Shown piece by piece: positions 1-8,464 of a stretch of 26,072 bases of DNA. The DNA comes from JBDIVL01 sp039794405 (GTDB lineage Bacteria > Planctomycetota > Brocadiia > Brocadiales > Brocadiaceae), in NCBI GenBank assembly GCA_039794405.1, contig JBDIVL010000054.1, forward strand, positions 1 to 26,072. Direction: 5' to 3'. The position numbers were made by a program, and so were the translations under genes. Within the stretch, counting starts at the first letter, position 1. Every line of letters starts with the position of its first letter. The notes below the pieces were generated by a model that saw nothing but the letters and a program-made list of their open reading frames with translations, was not told the DNA's origin and searched no databases.

Positions 1-92
1 TTCTGCTATATTGCAATCTTAAAGCATTCCCAATCGCAATATACTGAAGGAGATTTTTTTTGTAAATACTACAGCTTAGCTTTTGCTATTCA

Positions 93-109
93 CACCCGCT
101 TAGCGGGTG
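93..109. repeat. short dispersed palindrome, left copy
   Basis: CACCCGC, loop TTA, GCGGGTG forms a perfect 7-bp stem with a 3-nt loop, followed by GTTTAG. Nearly the same palindrome (8-bp stem, loop ATA, followed by GCTTGA) occurs at 25954-25972 at the other end of the window, where it sits inside a reading frame. The two copies share CCCGC, TTA/ATA, GCGGGTGG. This looks like a REP-like or IS200/IS605-derived dispersed element; which family it belongs to cannot be told from two copies. Confidence 0.6.
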
Positions 110-214
110 GTTTAGCTCAGGAATTAATTGTATGCATTGCATTTATATGAGTCAACAGCAAATATTATACTGGAAATAACCTCCCTCTTCTCATCAAATC
201 TGGCAAATTATCGG

Positions 215-244
215 TTGCCAAAATATTGGATAATTTGATATATT
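215..244 (+). promoter_or_regulatory. candidate sigma70-type promoter of ftsH
   Basis: TTGCCA (215-220), an 18-nt spacer and TATATT (239-244) resemble a -35/-10 pair and would give a leader of about 90 nt before the ftsH ATG. The match is moderate and the region is AT-rich, so chance is possible. Confidence 0.35.
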
Positions 245-341
245 CTACATTAGCCGTAGAAATCCGCAAAATTTCTCACACCATTTTTAAGCCGAAGGCT
301 TATGGATTTACCCCTAAAATCAAACTTTAGAGGTTCATAAA

Positions 342-2156
342 ATGACAAAAAAATATCGTGACACAGCTTTCGTATTGTTTTTACTTTTTGTATCAATTCT
401 GGTCGTACACCGCATTGCATATGCTGAATTCTCGGTTACAGAAAAAATCCCCTACAGTGAGTTTAAGGAATTGATTCGGAACGATAAGCTAGAGGAGGTA
501 ACTATCTATTCAACAACAATAAAAGGAATTTTAAAGCACGAAGGGCAAAAAGGAAGAAAGACGGTAACGACGGTAAAAATAGAAGACCCTGATTTGATTA
601 GGGAGCTTATTGAACACAATATAAAGTTTTCTGCATCCGAAGAAGGAGGAGGATGGCGCCAAAGTTTATTCCTTATGTGGTTCATTCCCATGATTATATT
701 TTTGATCTTCATGGCACGAACCAGACGCGGAGCAGCAGGGGCAGGACTTATGTCCATTGGAAAAAGCAGAGCAAATCTGTATATTGACAAGTATACAGGT
801 GTTACTTTTGATGATGTTGCAGGTTTAGATGAGGCTAAGGAGGAATTAAAAGAAATTATTGACTATCTGAGAAATCCACAAAAATATCAAAGATTGGGAG
901 GAAAGATACCAAAAGGTGTATTACTGGTGGGACCGACTGGTACTGGAAAGACACTACTTGCAAAGGCAGTTGCAGGAGAAGCAAAGGTACCTTTTTTTTC
1001 AATGAGCGGATCGGGGTTTGTCGAGATGTTCGTAGGGGTTGGTGCCGCACGAGTACGGGATTTATTTGCTCAGGCACAGGAAAGGGCACCTTGTATTATC
1101 TTTATCGATGAACTTGATGCTCTGGGGAAAGTTCGTTCATTAGCACCAATAAGCGGAGGTCATGAAGAGCGAGAAAATACTTTAAATCAACTCCTTATCG
1201 AGATGGATGGATTTGATACTCAAAAGGGAGTGATTATTATGTCAGCAACAAATAGACCGGAAATATTAGATCCAGCCTTGCTGAGACCTGGCAGGTTTGA
1301 TAGACATATTCTGGTAGATAGACCTGATATTCGAGGACGTGAAGAGATATTGGATGTTCATTGTAAAAATATAAAACTTGATAAGGATGTAGATTTGAAG
1401 ATTATTGCGGCAAGAACACCTGGCTTTGTTGGGGCAGATTTAGCCAATGTAGTCAATGAGGCAGCCCTTCTTGCCGCAAGAAGGGGAAAGGATGCCGTGG
1501 GTATGGAAGATTTTGAAGAGTCCATTAATCGAGTGGTTGCTGGACTCGAGAAGAAAAAAAGAGTTATGAACAAGAAAGAACAGGAAATTATTGCTTATCA
1601 TGAATCAGGTCATGCCATCATTGCAGAAGTTGTTCCAACAACGGATAAAGTTCACAGAATTTCCATTATCCCACGTGGTATTGCAGCCCTTGGGTATACA
1701 CTTCAATTACCTACTGAAGATCGGTATTTAATGACACGAACAGAATTATTAGACCGGCTTGCTGTACTTTTAGGCGGCCGTGTAGCAGAAGAAATAAAAT
1801 TTAATGAAATCTCCACTGGTGCTCAAAATGACTTGGAAAAGGCAACGGATATCGCAATGAGTATGGTCAGGGAGTATGGAATGAGCGAAAAAATGGGTCC
1901 TATGACGTTTCAAAGAAAGAAACCGCAATTCCTAGAGCTTGGATATCAAAACAAAGAATTAAGCGAAGAAATTTCAAAAAACATTGATAATGAGGTTCAG
2001 AAAATTATCTTTAACACCTATACAAGGGTAAAAGAAATACTTCTCGAAAATAAGGATCATTTGGAGACCCTCGCGAAACTTCTTCTCGAAAAGGAGGTTA
2101 TTGAGGGAGAAGAGTTACGAAAAATCATGTCTCAGAATGTCCGTAGTCCTCAATAA
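342..2156 (+). CDS. ftsH: ATP-dependent zinc metalloprotease FtsH
   Basis: Membrane-anchored AAA+ protease that degrades misfolded or short-lived membrane and cytosolic proteins as a hexamer. The 604-residue product has a first membrane segment (about 9-28), a small extracytoplasmic domain (about 29-107) and a second membrane segment (about 108-124). The AAA+ module follows, with Walker A GPTGTGKT (197-204), Walker B IIFIDE (252-257) and the second region of homology with its arginine fingers (about 299-322). The M41 peptidase domain has the zinc motif HESGH (420-424) and the third zinc ligand Asp497. All catalytic residues are present. It is slightly shorter than many FtsH (about 640) because the C-terminal tail is short. 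The ATG is preceded by AGAGG at good spacing. The gene stands alone and converges with the next gene, leaving 11 nt between the stops. Confidence 0.97.
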   Translation: MTKKYRDTAFVLFLLFVSILVVHRIAYAEFSVTEKIPYSEFKELIRNDKLEEVTIYSTTIKGILKHEGQKGRKTVTTVKIEDPDLIRELIEHNIKFSASEEGGGWRQSLFLMWFIPMIIFLIFMARTRRGAAGAGLMSIGKSRANLYIDKYTGVTFDDVAGLDEAKEELKEIIDYLRNPQKYQRLGGKIPKGVLLVGPTGTGKTLLAKAVAGEAKVPFFSMSGSGFVEMFVGVGAARVRDLFAQAQERAPCIIFIDELDALGKVRSLAPISGGHEERENTLNQLLIEMDGFDTQKGVIIMSATNRPEILDPALLRPGRFDRHILVDRPDIRGREEILDVHCKNIKLDKDVDLKIIAARTPGFVGADLANVVNEAALLAARRGKDAVGMEDFEESINRVVAGLEKKKRVMNKKEQEIIAYHESGHAIIAEVVPTTDKVHRISIIPRGIAALGYTLQLPTEDRYLMTRTELLDRLAVLLGGRVAEEIKFNEISTGAQNDLEKATDIAMSMVREYGMSEKMGPMTFQRKKPQFLELGYQNKELSEEISKNIDNEVQKIIFNTYTRVKEILLENKDHLETLAKLLLEKEVIEGEELRKIMSQNVRSPQ

Positions 2157-2167
2157 AAAATTCTCGT

Positions 2168-2893
2168 TTACGAAGTTACCTCAAAAAAGAATCCGTAACC
2201 AACTTTTGATCGTAGAGTAATCTCCCCTGTGCAATAAAAATATCGACCTGGTTGTAAATTTACTGTTCTCATACCCAAATTATCGGCAATCTTGGCATAG
2301 CTATCATCCCTTTTATCCAAGGCGTATTTTTGTGAAGGATAAAAAATAACACTTCCTAAGGAACCTTTTGAATCTACGTTGTAGAGCGTTTTTCCTGTTA
2401 CCAATGGACTGTCTGTTTGAAAATCAAGAATCCTGAAATCACTGCCTCTGATCAAGGTAGGCGAACCTTTTATATAAAAACGCCTTTCTTTACTGCTGCT
2501 TTCGGAATAATACTCAACCCTGTTAATCTCTGTATAATCATCACCACCTACGACAAAAAGGCCTCCCCTTGGCGGTACTTTCCACAATGTTATGTCATCC
2601 AATGAAAGATCCATTTCTTCATTAAGCGTTAATGGTACCTGTATGGGGACATATCCTTCCTTACTGAAGGCAAGTTTAATGCTACCAGATGTGTAACCAA
2701 TAGAAAAGTTGCCCGTTGATTCTGAAATAGCCTTTGATTTTAATCCGTTAGATACCGACACGATATTTGCTGAAGCGATGGGCTTGCCAAAACCGTCAAT
2801 AATCCGGCCGCGGATGGTGCCTCCCCCAAAAGCGAATAAAACCCCTGCAGTAAAAAGCACGGTAATTACAAACACAGGTACTTTTCTCAACAT
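2168..2893 (-). CDS. secreted protein with carboxypeptidase-regulatory-like domain
   Basis: The 241-residue product begins with a signal peptide (basic MLRK, hydrophobic core about 5-21, probable cleavage after LFA at 20-22). Residues about 25-100 look like a CarboxypepD_reg beta-sandwich: GTIRGRIIDGFGKPIASANI, then a glycine-containing turn and the GNFSIGY strand. Such domains are typical of exported or cell-surface proteins. The remaining 140 residues (Tyr/Gly-rich strands) are not recognised. The start is supported by AAGGATTTGGAAAG just upstream of the ATG. The function of the C-terminal part is unknown; the domain alone implies surface location, not peptidase activity. There is no partner gene next to it on the same strand. 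Confidence 0.75.
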   Translation of the reverse strand: MLRKVPVFVITVLFTAGVLFAFGGGTIRGRIIDGFGKPIASANIVSVSNGLKSKAISESTGNFSIGYTSGSIKLAFSKEGYVPIQVPLTLNEEMDLSLDDITLWKVPPRGGLFVVGGDDYTEINRVEYYSESSSKERRFYIKGSPTLIRGSDFRILDFQTDSPLVTGKTLYNVDSKGSLGSVIFYPSQKYALDKRDDSYAKIADNLGMRTVNLQPGRYFYCTGEITLRSKVGYGFFFEVTS

Positions 2894-3052
2894 TACTTTC
2901 CAAATCCTTTCATAGAGTATTAATAGACAAAATTGATTTATGAAATAAATACATAAAGAACATTTTTAACACGATACAGGTTTACTTGTCAAACACTAAT
3001 TTTCATGAAAAATAATTGTGTATAATTTCCACTAACTTATATAATATATTAT

Positions 3053-3081
3053 TTGACAAATATTGCAGTAACATATATACT
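3053..3081 (+). promoter_or_regulatory. consensus sigma70-type promoter
   Basis: Perfect TTGACA (3053-3058), a 17-nt spacer and TATACT (3076-3081), located about 85 nt before the start codon of the exported protein gene and pointing toward it. The surrounding DNA is very AT-rich. With optimal spacing and only one deviation from consensus, this is among the best promoters in the window and suggests strong, perhaps constitutive, expression. Confidence 0.75.
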
Positions 3082-3166
3082 TGATTCTCTTATTTTTACT
3101 AGATAAGGCATTACGATCTAATGCAATTCTTTCAAATGTAAGTTGAAATGGAAAGGGATGGAAGTT

Positions 3167-3898
3167 ATGAAGAGTAAACTATTTTTGGTGCTACCATTTT
3201 TATGCTTTATGGGAATAGGTTTTTTAGCAAACAGCAATTTGCTTGCGGGTAAAACCCTCGATGATGGCCTCCTTTGGTTAACAAGGACAGAGATTAATGA
3301 AAAATTTGGGAAACCAACCTTTTTATATTCTGAAGAAGAGCCTTGGAGACGTTACAAATTAGCAATGCCTGAGAATGAAGATATTCTTAGGGCAACCTTT
3401 TTATATGATGTCGTAGTCCATGATTTTTATTATCTTACAAAAAATGGCATGAATTGTGAGGTAAGATTCTATTATGGAGAAGACTTCTCTGGAGGTCAAA
3501 AGACCTATCGGGTAAAAGAATATTATATAAAATTTTTGGATGGCCCTGTTCCTATAGGAAGAATTGCTGAGTTCATCCCTGAGTTCAAACCGGCTTATGG
3601 AGCCACAACAAAGGTTTATCAGGAGCGTCTACTTAACGTAAATAATATCCGGTTGACATTTGTAACCGGACAGGTTAATGAATTATCACAATGTATAGGA
3701 TCTCAGTTTGTTGACCTAGATAAAGACATAAAGGATTGGTCACTCTCCTATGACATTATACTTTGTGATGGAGAACCGGAAAATGTATCTGTAAATAGTA
3801 TGGCTAAAGAAATCACCGTGTGCGTAGATGGTGAATATCGTATTGGAAAAACGGCACATGTTTTTGGCTCAAAGTTAATAAAAAATCCTTTACAATAG
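3167..3898 (+). CDS. exported protein of unknown function
   Basis: I do not recognise the family. From the ATG at 3167 the product is 243 residues with a clear signal peptide (MKSK, then a hydrophobic stretch to about residue 22, NSNLLAG cleavage region). The mature part is a mixed-charge domain rich in Tyr and Phe, with Cys near the middle and two late Cys residues (in ILCDGE and TVCVDG). The frame is open further upstream to a TTG at 3143, but AAAGGG lies 9 nt before the 3167 ATG and the signal peptide fits that start better. It is a single-gene unit bounded by a consensus promoter upstream and a hairpin terminator downstream, so it is probably independently and well expressed. Confidence 0.7.
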   Translation: MKSKLFLVLPFLCFMGIGFLANSNLLAGKTLDDGLLWLTRTEINEKFGKPTFLYSEEEPWRRYKLAMPENEDILRATFLYDVVVHDFYYLTKNGMNCEVRFYYGEDFSGGQKTYRVKEYYIKFLDGPVPIGRIAEFIPEFKPAYGATTKVYQERLLNVNNIRLTFVTGQVNELSQCIGSQFVDLDKDIKDWSLSYDIILCDGEPENVSVNSMAKEITVCVDGEYRIGKTAHVFGSKLIKNPLQ

Positions 3899-3918
3899 AA
3901 AATAATTTTCCTTACAAG

Positions 3919-3968
3919 AAAAAGCAGTAATGATTAATGTTTAACCCATTATTCTTACTGCTTTTTTT
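3919..3968 (+). terminator. Rho-independent terminator
   Basis: The arms AAAAAGCAGTAA (3919-3930) and TTACTGCTTTTT (3955-3966) are perfectly complementary and the second runs into a stretch of seven T. It lies 21 nt after the stop of the exported-protein gene and separates that gene from ugd. Confidence 0.85.
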
Positions 3969-4028
3969 ATTCTGCATTTATGTATCTCTACTAGTAAAAT
4001 AGAGCACTGATTACAGCGGGAGGAAGAT

Positions 4029-5333
4029 GTGAAAATTTGTTGTGTTGGCAGTGGTTATGTGGGACTCGTTGCAGGCACATGCCTGTCAGATATGGGTAAT
4101 GATGTAATTTGTGTGGATATCGATGAGAAAAAGATAAATAACCTCAAAAAAGGGATTATTCCCATCTATGAGCCAGGACTAAAAGATATATTAGACAGGA
4201 ACTCAAGGGAAAAAAGGCTTACGTTTTCAACAAATCTCAAAGAAGGTATTCAAAATTCAGAAATTATTTTCATTGCCGTAGGAACACCTCCTGATAAAAA
4301 TAATTGTGCAGATACATCTGCAATAATTTCTGTGGCAGAAAATATCGGGCGATATATGAATAGTTATAAAGTTATTGTGAATAAAAGTACAGCCCCGGTA
4401 GGAACTCTAGAAAAAATAGGAAAGAAAATAAAATCATGTCAACGCAAGCCCTTTAAATTTGATTTAGTTTCTAATCCTGAATTCATGAGAGAGGGTGAAG
4501 CTATTAAGGATTTCACAAATCCGGACAGGATTGTAATTGGTGCGCGAAGTGAGAAAGCAAAACGAATAATGGCATCCATTTATCATGGTATTGCTAGAGC
4601 AGATAAACCAATCATGTTTACTGACATACGTAGTGCCGAACTGATTAAGTATGCTAGCAATGCAATGCTTGCTGCAAGGATTTCGTTCATGAATGAAGTT
4701 GCACAATTATGCGAAAAAGTGGGAGGAAACATTAAGGATATCGCTAAGGGAATTGGGTTAGATACTCGAATTGGATCCCGATTTTTACAGGCAGGAGTTG
4801 GATACGGCGGCTCCTGTTTTCCCAAAGACGTTAAGGCCTTAGCCCAAATAATGAAACTAAATGGCATAGAAGCAAAAGTATTAAACGCAGTAGACGAAGT
4901 AAACGAACAACAAAAGAGATCACTTATTGAAAAAGTTAAAAAACTGGTACCTGTATTAAATGGAAAGTATATTGCTATTTGGGGTTTGGCCTTCAAGCCA
5001 AAGACCGATGATATGAGAGAAGCACCATCAATTGTTATTATCCAACAATTGCAGGAATTAGGTGCGAAGATTAAAGCTTTCGACCCCGAGGCACAGGAAA
5101 CTTCTAAAAAGATTTTAAAGGATATAATCTATTGTAACGACCCGTATTCAACGATAATGGGATGCGATGCACTGGTAATTGTAACAGAGTGGAATGAGTT
5201 TAGGGATCTAGATTTTAAAAAAGTCAGGCAGCTATTAAAGCAACCGAATATAATTGATGGAAGAAATATATATGAGCCGCAGGTAATGAAGAAACTAGGT
5301 TTTAATTATTTATGCATAGGCAGAAAATGTTAA
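4029..5333 (+). CDS. UDP-glucose 6-dehydrogenase
   Basis: Oxidises UDP-glucose to UDP-glucuronate with two NAD+, supplying precursors for acidic polysaccharides in capsule, exopolysaccharide or LPS-type glycans; a cytosolic enzyme. The 434-residue protein has the family's usual length. The N-terminal Rossmann motif is VGSGYVGL (6-13), and the VGTPP and NPEF(M)REG loops are present. The active site GGSCFPKD carries the catalytic Cys263, with the conserved Lys207 in ELIKYASNA. The C-terminal UDP-binding domain (about 305-430) includes WGLAFKPKTDDMR. The start codon is GTG, with GGGAGG (4018-4023) 5 nt before it; the nearby ATG at 4027 is in another frame and stops at once. It stands alone between a terminator and a convergent gene. 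The closest named homologues are Ugd/TuaD; I leave the symbol open. Confidence 0.95.
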   Translation: MKICCVGSGYVGLVAGTCLSDMGNDVICVDIDEKKINNLKKGIIPIYEPGLKDILDRNSREKRLTFSTNLKEGIQNSEIIFIAVGTPPDKNNCADTSAIISVAENIGRYMNSYKVIVNKSTAPVGTLEKIGKKIKSCQRKPFKFDLVSNPEFMREGEAIKDFTNPDRIVIGARSEKAKRIMASIYHGIARADKPIMFTDIRSAELIKYASNAMLAARISFMNEVAQLCEKVGGNIKDIAKGIGLDTRIGSRFLQAGVGYGGSCFPKDVKALAQIMKLNGIEAKVLNAVDEVNEQQKRSLIEKVKKLVPVLNGKYIAIWGLAFKPKTDDMREAPSIVIIQQLQELGAKIKAFDPEAQETSKKILKDIIYCNDPYSTIMGCDALVIVTEWNEFRDLDFKKVRQLLKQPNIIDGRNIYEPQVMKKLGFNYLCIGRKC

Positions 5334-5350
5334 AATATTTCATGAATGTA

Positions 5351-5962
5351 TTAATTATTTTTACATTTTATTAAACTACAAATATTCAAAAAATTGACGC
5401 GACATTCACTCTCTATGGAAAGGTTTACGTTTCGTAATAGTTCATGCAAGTCAACATGCTTCCCTAAACCCAATTTGTCTCTAAACGGAGAAATAAACTC
5501 TTCAAAACGGGAAATAATTCTATTGTTACTACCCGTATAATTTAGTATAAAAATTTCTCCATCCTTTTTACATACTCTTTTTATTTCATGTAAAGTACGC
5601 AATGGATCAGGTACTACCGTAATTACATGTGAGGCAATCACTTTATCGAAACTATTGTTTTCAAAATACATACATGATGCATCCATATTATGGAGACTTA
5701 CATTTGATAAATGATAAAGTTGTCTTTTATTTTCAGCCTTATTTAACATTTCTTGACTAATATCTATGCCAGTCACATATGCCTCTTTGGGGTATAAGAG
5801 TAAAGATAATCCAGTTCCTACTCCGACTTCAAGAATAGTTTCTTTGGGTTTTACATTCATCATATGAAACGCAGTATATCTGCCGTGCTCAAAAAGCCTT
5901 CCAAAAAAAGCATCGTAAATTTGAGCATAAAAGGAATATATTTTTTTTATATGTTCGCTCAT
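5351..5962 (-). CDS. SAM-dependent methyltransferase, PmtA-like (phospholipid N-methyltransferase)
   Basis: Class I methyltransferase of 203 residues. SAM-binding motif I is ILEVGVGTGLSL (about 43-54), followed by TGID at the end of beta-2 and DKVIASHVITVVPDP for motifs II/III. The stretch FGRLFEHGR before motif I and LEVGVGTGLSLLLYP closely resemble the Rhodobacter-type phosphatidylethanolamine N-methyltransferase PmtA, so methylation of phosphatidylethanolamine toward phosphatidylcholine is the best guess. UbiE-like quinone methylation is a less likely alternative. It starts 10 nt after the stop of the D,D-carboxypeptidase gene and shows no clear ribosome binding site of its own, suggesting coupling. 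No membrane segment is seen, as expected for this peripheral enzyme class. Confidence 0.75.
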   Translation of the reverse strand: MSEHIKKIYSFYAQIYDAFFGRLFEHGRYTAFHMMNVKPKETILEVGVGTGLSLLLYPKEAYVTGIDISQEMLNKAENKRQLYHLSNVSLHNMDASCMYFENNSFDKVIASHVITVVPDPLRTLHEIKRVCKKDGEIFILNYTGSNNRIISRFEEFISPFRDKLGLGKHVDLHELLRNVNLSIESECRVNFLNICSLIKCKNN

Positions 5963-5972
5963 AAAGACATTT

Positions 5973-7463
5973 TCAGTTATAAAAATCCATCAAAGTCTGA
6001 CAAATATTATCCTGTATTTTCTGAGCAGTACTCAGATTTTTAAAATTGTTCATCAGAACAGAAAACGCGAGTGTATCTCCATTTTGGGTTTCGATATAGC
6101 CGGAAAGCGCTGACGTTTTCGCTATATAGCCTGTCTTGGCATGTACCCTATTTTTATATCGCGGAGAAGTCATACGGTGCTGCAGTCCTCCATCACTTCC
6201 CGATATCGGTAAAGAATCATAGAATATTTTCCCATACGGATGCTTATTCATATATACGAGGAGAGAAGTTATTATCTTTGGTGAAAGCCTGTTGCCTTTC
6301 GATAAACCTGATCCATCCTCAATCAGATACTCATGAGGATCGAAATCTAGCTTACCAATAAAGTCTTCTAATACTTCTATTCCTGCCTTAAGAGTTCCAC
6401 GACCTTTAATCTGTATCCCTAAGGTTTTCATTATCTGTTCCGCATAAAAATTCTGGCTGCGTTTGTTCGTTATAAAGACAGTTTGTTCCATTGTAGAAGT
6501 AGTTCGTGTAATCTCTTTCCATTTAGTGTTATCAAGGTTTTTCTCATCAATCAACCTTACACTTCCATCGACGGTAATACCATTCTTTTCTAAAGTTTCT
6601 TTAAAAACCGTTGCAAGATAGAGTGCTGGATTATGTACTGTTATCCACCTCTTTTCTGGAGACGCATTAACCCAAAATTTACCCTTGATGAATATTTGAT
6701 TAGTTTCTGGTTTCCGATATATAGAATAAGCGTGTTCTTTCTTATTTGTTGTATATATACAATCATTAAAAATAGTAAAGTATGATGTATTTGGTTCTAT
6801 GAGTAATTTAGTGACCTTTCCTGATTTTTTATCAGGAACAAGTGTAATATCAACACAATTATCATTAAAGGATATTCCACAACTTGGAGCACAATACCAT
6901 TCAGATAATTGATTTTCCGGCCAATTTGGGTTTGTATAGACACGATCGAAAATACGGTCATCTGCTATGATATCACCGGTAACTTTATCAATACCCATAC
7001 GCTGAAAAGCATTTGTCCATAGTTCAGGAACGGCCGGAATATTACCGTTATAAAATCTACCAGAAAGGTTGGGATCACCACTTCCTCTGATAATAACATC
7101 CCCTTCAAGCTTTCCCGAAGCATTTATAATACCATTTGTCCCAATACTCGTTATGTATTCAAAATCAGGCCCCAAATAAACCAAAGCCGCAGCAGTAGTA
7201 AATAATTTCATATTCGATGCAACACAAAATAAATCTGTATCCCGGTAATTAAATAGGGAAATATTTTTTTTAATAGATCGGACACTAACACCACATGATA
7301 TTTTTCCAAGAGAAGGGTCTTTTAATAAGGAGAAAATACGATTATTGAGGTTATTAGGATGAGATACATTTGCCTTTATATTTGTAGTAAAAAGTGTACC
7401 ACAAACATAAAGGCATACAAAGGTGCTAAAAAATATTCTTAAAAAAAATTTCCAGTGCTTCAT
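5973..7463 (-). CDS. dacB: D-alanyl-D-alanine carboxypeptidase/endopeptidase (PBP4 type, peptidase S13)
   Basis: Extracytoplasmic penicillin-binding protein that trims or cleaves peptidoglycan cross-links. The 496-residue product has an N-terminal signal or anchor (about 7-27). All three S13 active-site motifs are present: SNMK (Ser83 to Lys86), SQN (336-338) and KTG (443-445). The long insert between motifs 1 and 2, typical of PBP4, is also there, with IRGSGDPNLSG near its start. The motif spacing fits the family. It follows the receiver-like gene by 25 nt and precedes the PmtA-like gene by 10 nt, so the three are probably one transcript. If the host is an anammox planctomycete, an intact PBP4 agrees with reports that these cells have peptidoglycan. 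Confidence 0.93.
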   Translation of the reverse strand: MKHWKFFLRIFFSTFVCLYVCGTLFTTNIKANVSHPNNLNNRIFSLLKDPSLGKISCGVSVRSIKKNISLFNYRDTDLFCVASNMKLFTTAAALVYLGPDFEYITSIGTNGIINASGKLEGDVIIRGSGDPNLSGRFYNGNIPAVPELWTNAFQRMGIDKVTGDIIADDRIFDRVYTNPNWPENQLSEWYCAPSCGISFNDNCVDITLVPDKKSGKVTKLLIEPNTSYFTIFNDCIYTTNKKEHAYSIYRKPETNQIFIKGKFWVNASPEKRWITVHNPALYLATVFKETLEKNGITVDGSVRLIDEKNLDNTKWKEITRTTSTMEQTVFITNKRSQNFYAEQIMKTLGIQIKGRGTLKAGIEVLEDFIGKLDFDPHEYLIEDGSGLSKGNRLSPKIITSLLVYMNKHPYGKIFYDSLPISGSDGGLQHRMTSPRYKNRVHAKTGYIAKTSALSGYIETQNGDTLAFSVLMNNFKNLSTAQKIQDNICQTLMDFYN

Positions 7464-7488
7464 AAAATCTTGCAGCGAAGAGAAAGAA

Positions 7489-7908
7489 TTATTTCTTACT
7501 TTTGGGATATGGCTTTGATTTTTTGACTACAGTAATGGCATACTGTGCTTCTAACAGATTCTCAACCGTTTGCAGGATAAAAACATGATCTAAAGGTTTT
7601 ACAATAAAAATAGGTGCGCCTGCCTTGATAAAAGATGACTCAATTCGTTTCGATTTTTGATCACTTATTATAATGACAGATAAGTTTGGATTTAATTTTT
7701 TTATTTCTTGTAAAATCTCAATACCAGAATATTCTTGAACTGTTGTACTGAGGATTACAAGGTCCATTTTTCTTTCTTGTAGTATAGCTAAGGCTACCTG
7801 CTTATTGAGCGCAACTTCTGTCTCATAACCATGTAGCTCAAATAAATCCCTTAGCATATCAACTGTTTGTCGTTCATCCTCTATGATTAATATCCTTGCA
7901 GAAGGCAT
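7489..7908 (-). CDS. stand-alone receiver domain lacking the phospho-acceptor Asp (pseudo-receiver)
   Basis: A 139-residue CheY-like fold with no output domain. The acidic pair Glu10-Asp11, Ser82 (the conserved Ser/Thr in IIISDQ) and Lys104-Pro105 are in place. The residue that should be the phosphorylated Asp, at the end of strand beta-3 (DLVIL then Ser54), is Ser; the codon is AGT. It therefore probably cannot be phosphorylated in the usual way and may act as a constitutive binding module. The C-terminus is a basic tail ending KPYPKSKK. The start is secured by AAAGGGGG shortly before the ATG. It is the first of three closely spaced genes leading into dacB, and smpB lies 118 nt upstream. The partner is unknown. 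Confidence 0.85.
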   Translation of the reverse strand: MPSARILIIEDERQTVDMLRDLFELHGYETEVALNKQVALAILQERKMDLVILSTTVQEYSGIEILQEIKKLNPNLSVIIISDQKSKRIESSFIKAGAPIFIVKPLDHVFILQTVENLLEAQYAITVVKKSKPYPKSKK

Positions 7909-8026
7909 ATTCCCCCTTTCATTTTATCTTATGGATTTGTTTGCAAGGTACGATATACAAAATCAAACCTTTATAGTTATTTGTTCTAAGATAGAGAATG
8001 AAACCTTACTTACTCAAATTACAAAA

Positions 8027-8464
8027 TTACCTCATAACTCTTTGAATTTCCCTTTCAATGGTGCGTTTTTTAATATCCTCACGTTTATCAATGGTTGTCT
8101 TTCCTCTAGCAAGGGCAAGTTCTACTTTTACACGGCCATCTTTAAAATATAACGATAAAGGAACTATCGTATATCCCTTTTGCTTAACCTTCCCAGTTAT
8201 CTTATTGATCTCTCTTTTGTGTAAAAGTAACTTCCGTATCCTTTTTGGATCATGATTTTGCCGATTTCCTTGCTTGTACTGGCCAATATGCATCTCATAG
8301 AGGAACATTTCCCCATTTTCGATATGGGCAAAGCTCTCGTTAATACTTACATCCTTACCTCTAATAGATTTAACCTCTGTTCCCGTAAGGACAATACCCG
8401 CTTCAAATTTATCCAGGATTTCATATTGAAAGTATGCCTTCTTGTTTTTTGTAATAACTTCCAT
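8027..8464 (-). CDS. smpB: SsrA-binding protein SmpB
   Basis: Binds tmRNA and delivers it to stalled ribosomes for trans-translation. The 145-residue product shows the whole SmpB pattern: N-terminal KKAYFQYEILDKFEAGIVL, then GTEVKSIR, the IGQYKQGNRQNHDPKRIRKLLLH block, and the C-terminal basic helix (DKREDIKKRTIEREIQR) that enters the ribosomal A site. The length is normal. The ribosome binding site is weak (AAGAA). The tmRNA gene itself is not in this window. Confidence 0.96.
   Translation of the reverse strand: MEVITKNKKAYFQYEILDKFEAGIVLTGTEVKSIRGKDVSINESFAHIENGEMFLYEMHIGQYKQGNRQNHDPKRIRKLLLHKREINKITGKVKQKGYTIVPLSLYFKDGRVKVELALARGKTTIDKREDIKKRTIEREIQRVMR

Larger units (their letters stand above)
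1..341. other. non-coding region upstream of ftsH
   Basis: No convincing gene lies here. The stretch holds a short perfect palindrome (93-109), a possible promoter (215-244), and a small hairpin at 288-302 (TAAGCC, loop GAA, GGCTTA) in the presumed ftsH leader, 27 nt before the AGAGG ribosome binding site (329-333). The left part, 1-90, shows nothing recognisable and may be the tail of a neighbouring intergenic region. Confidence 0.6.
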
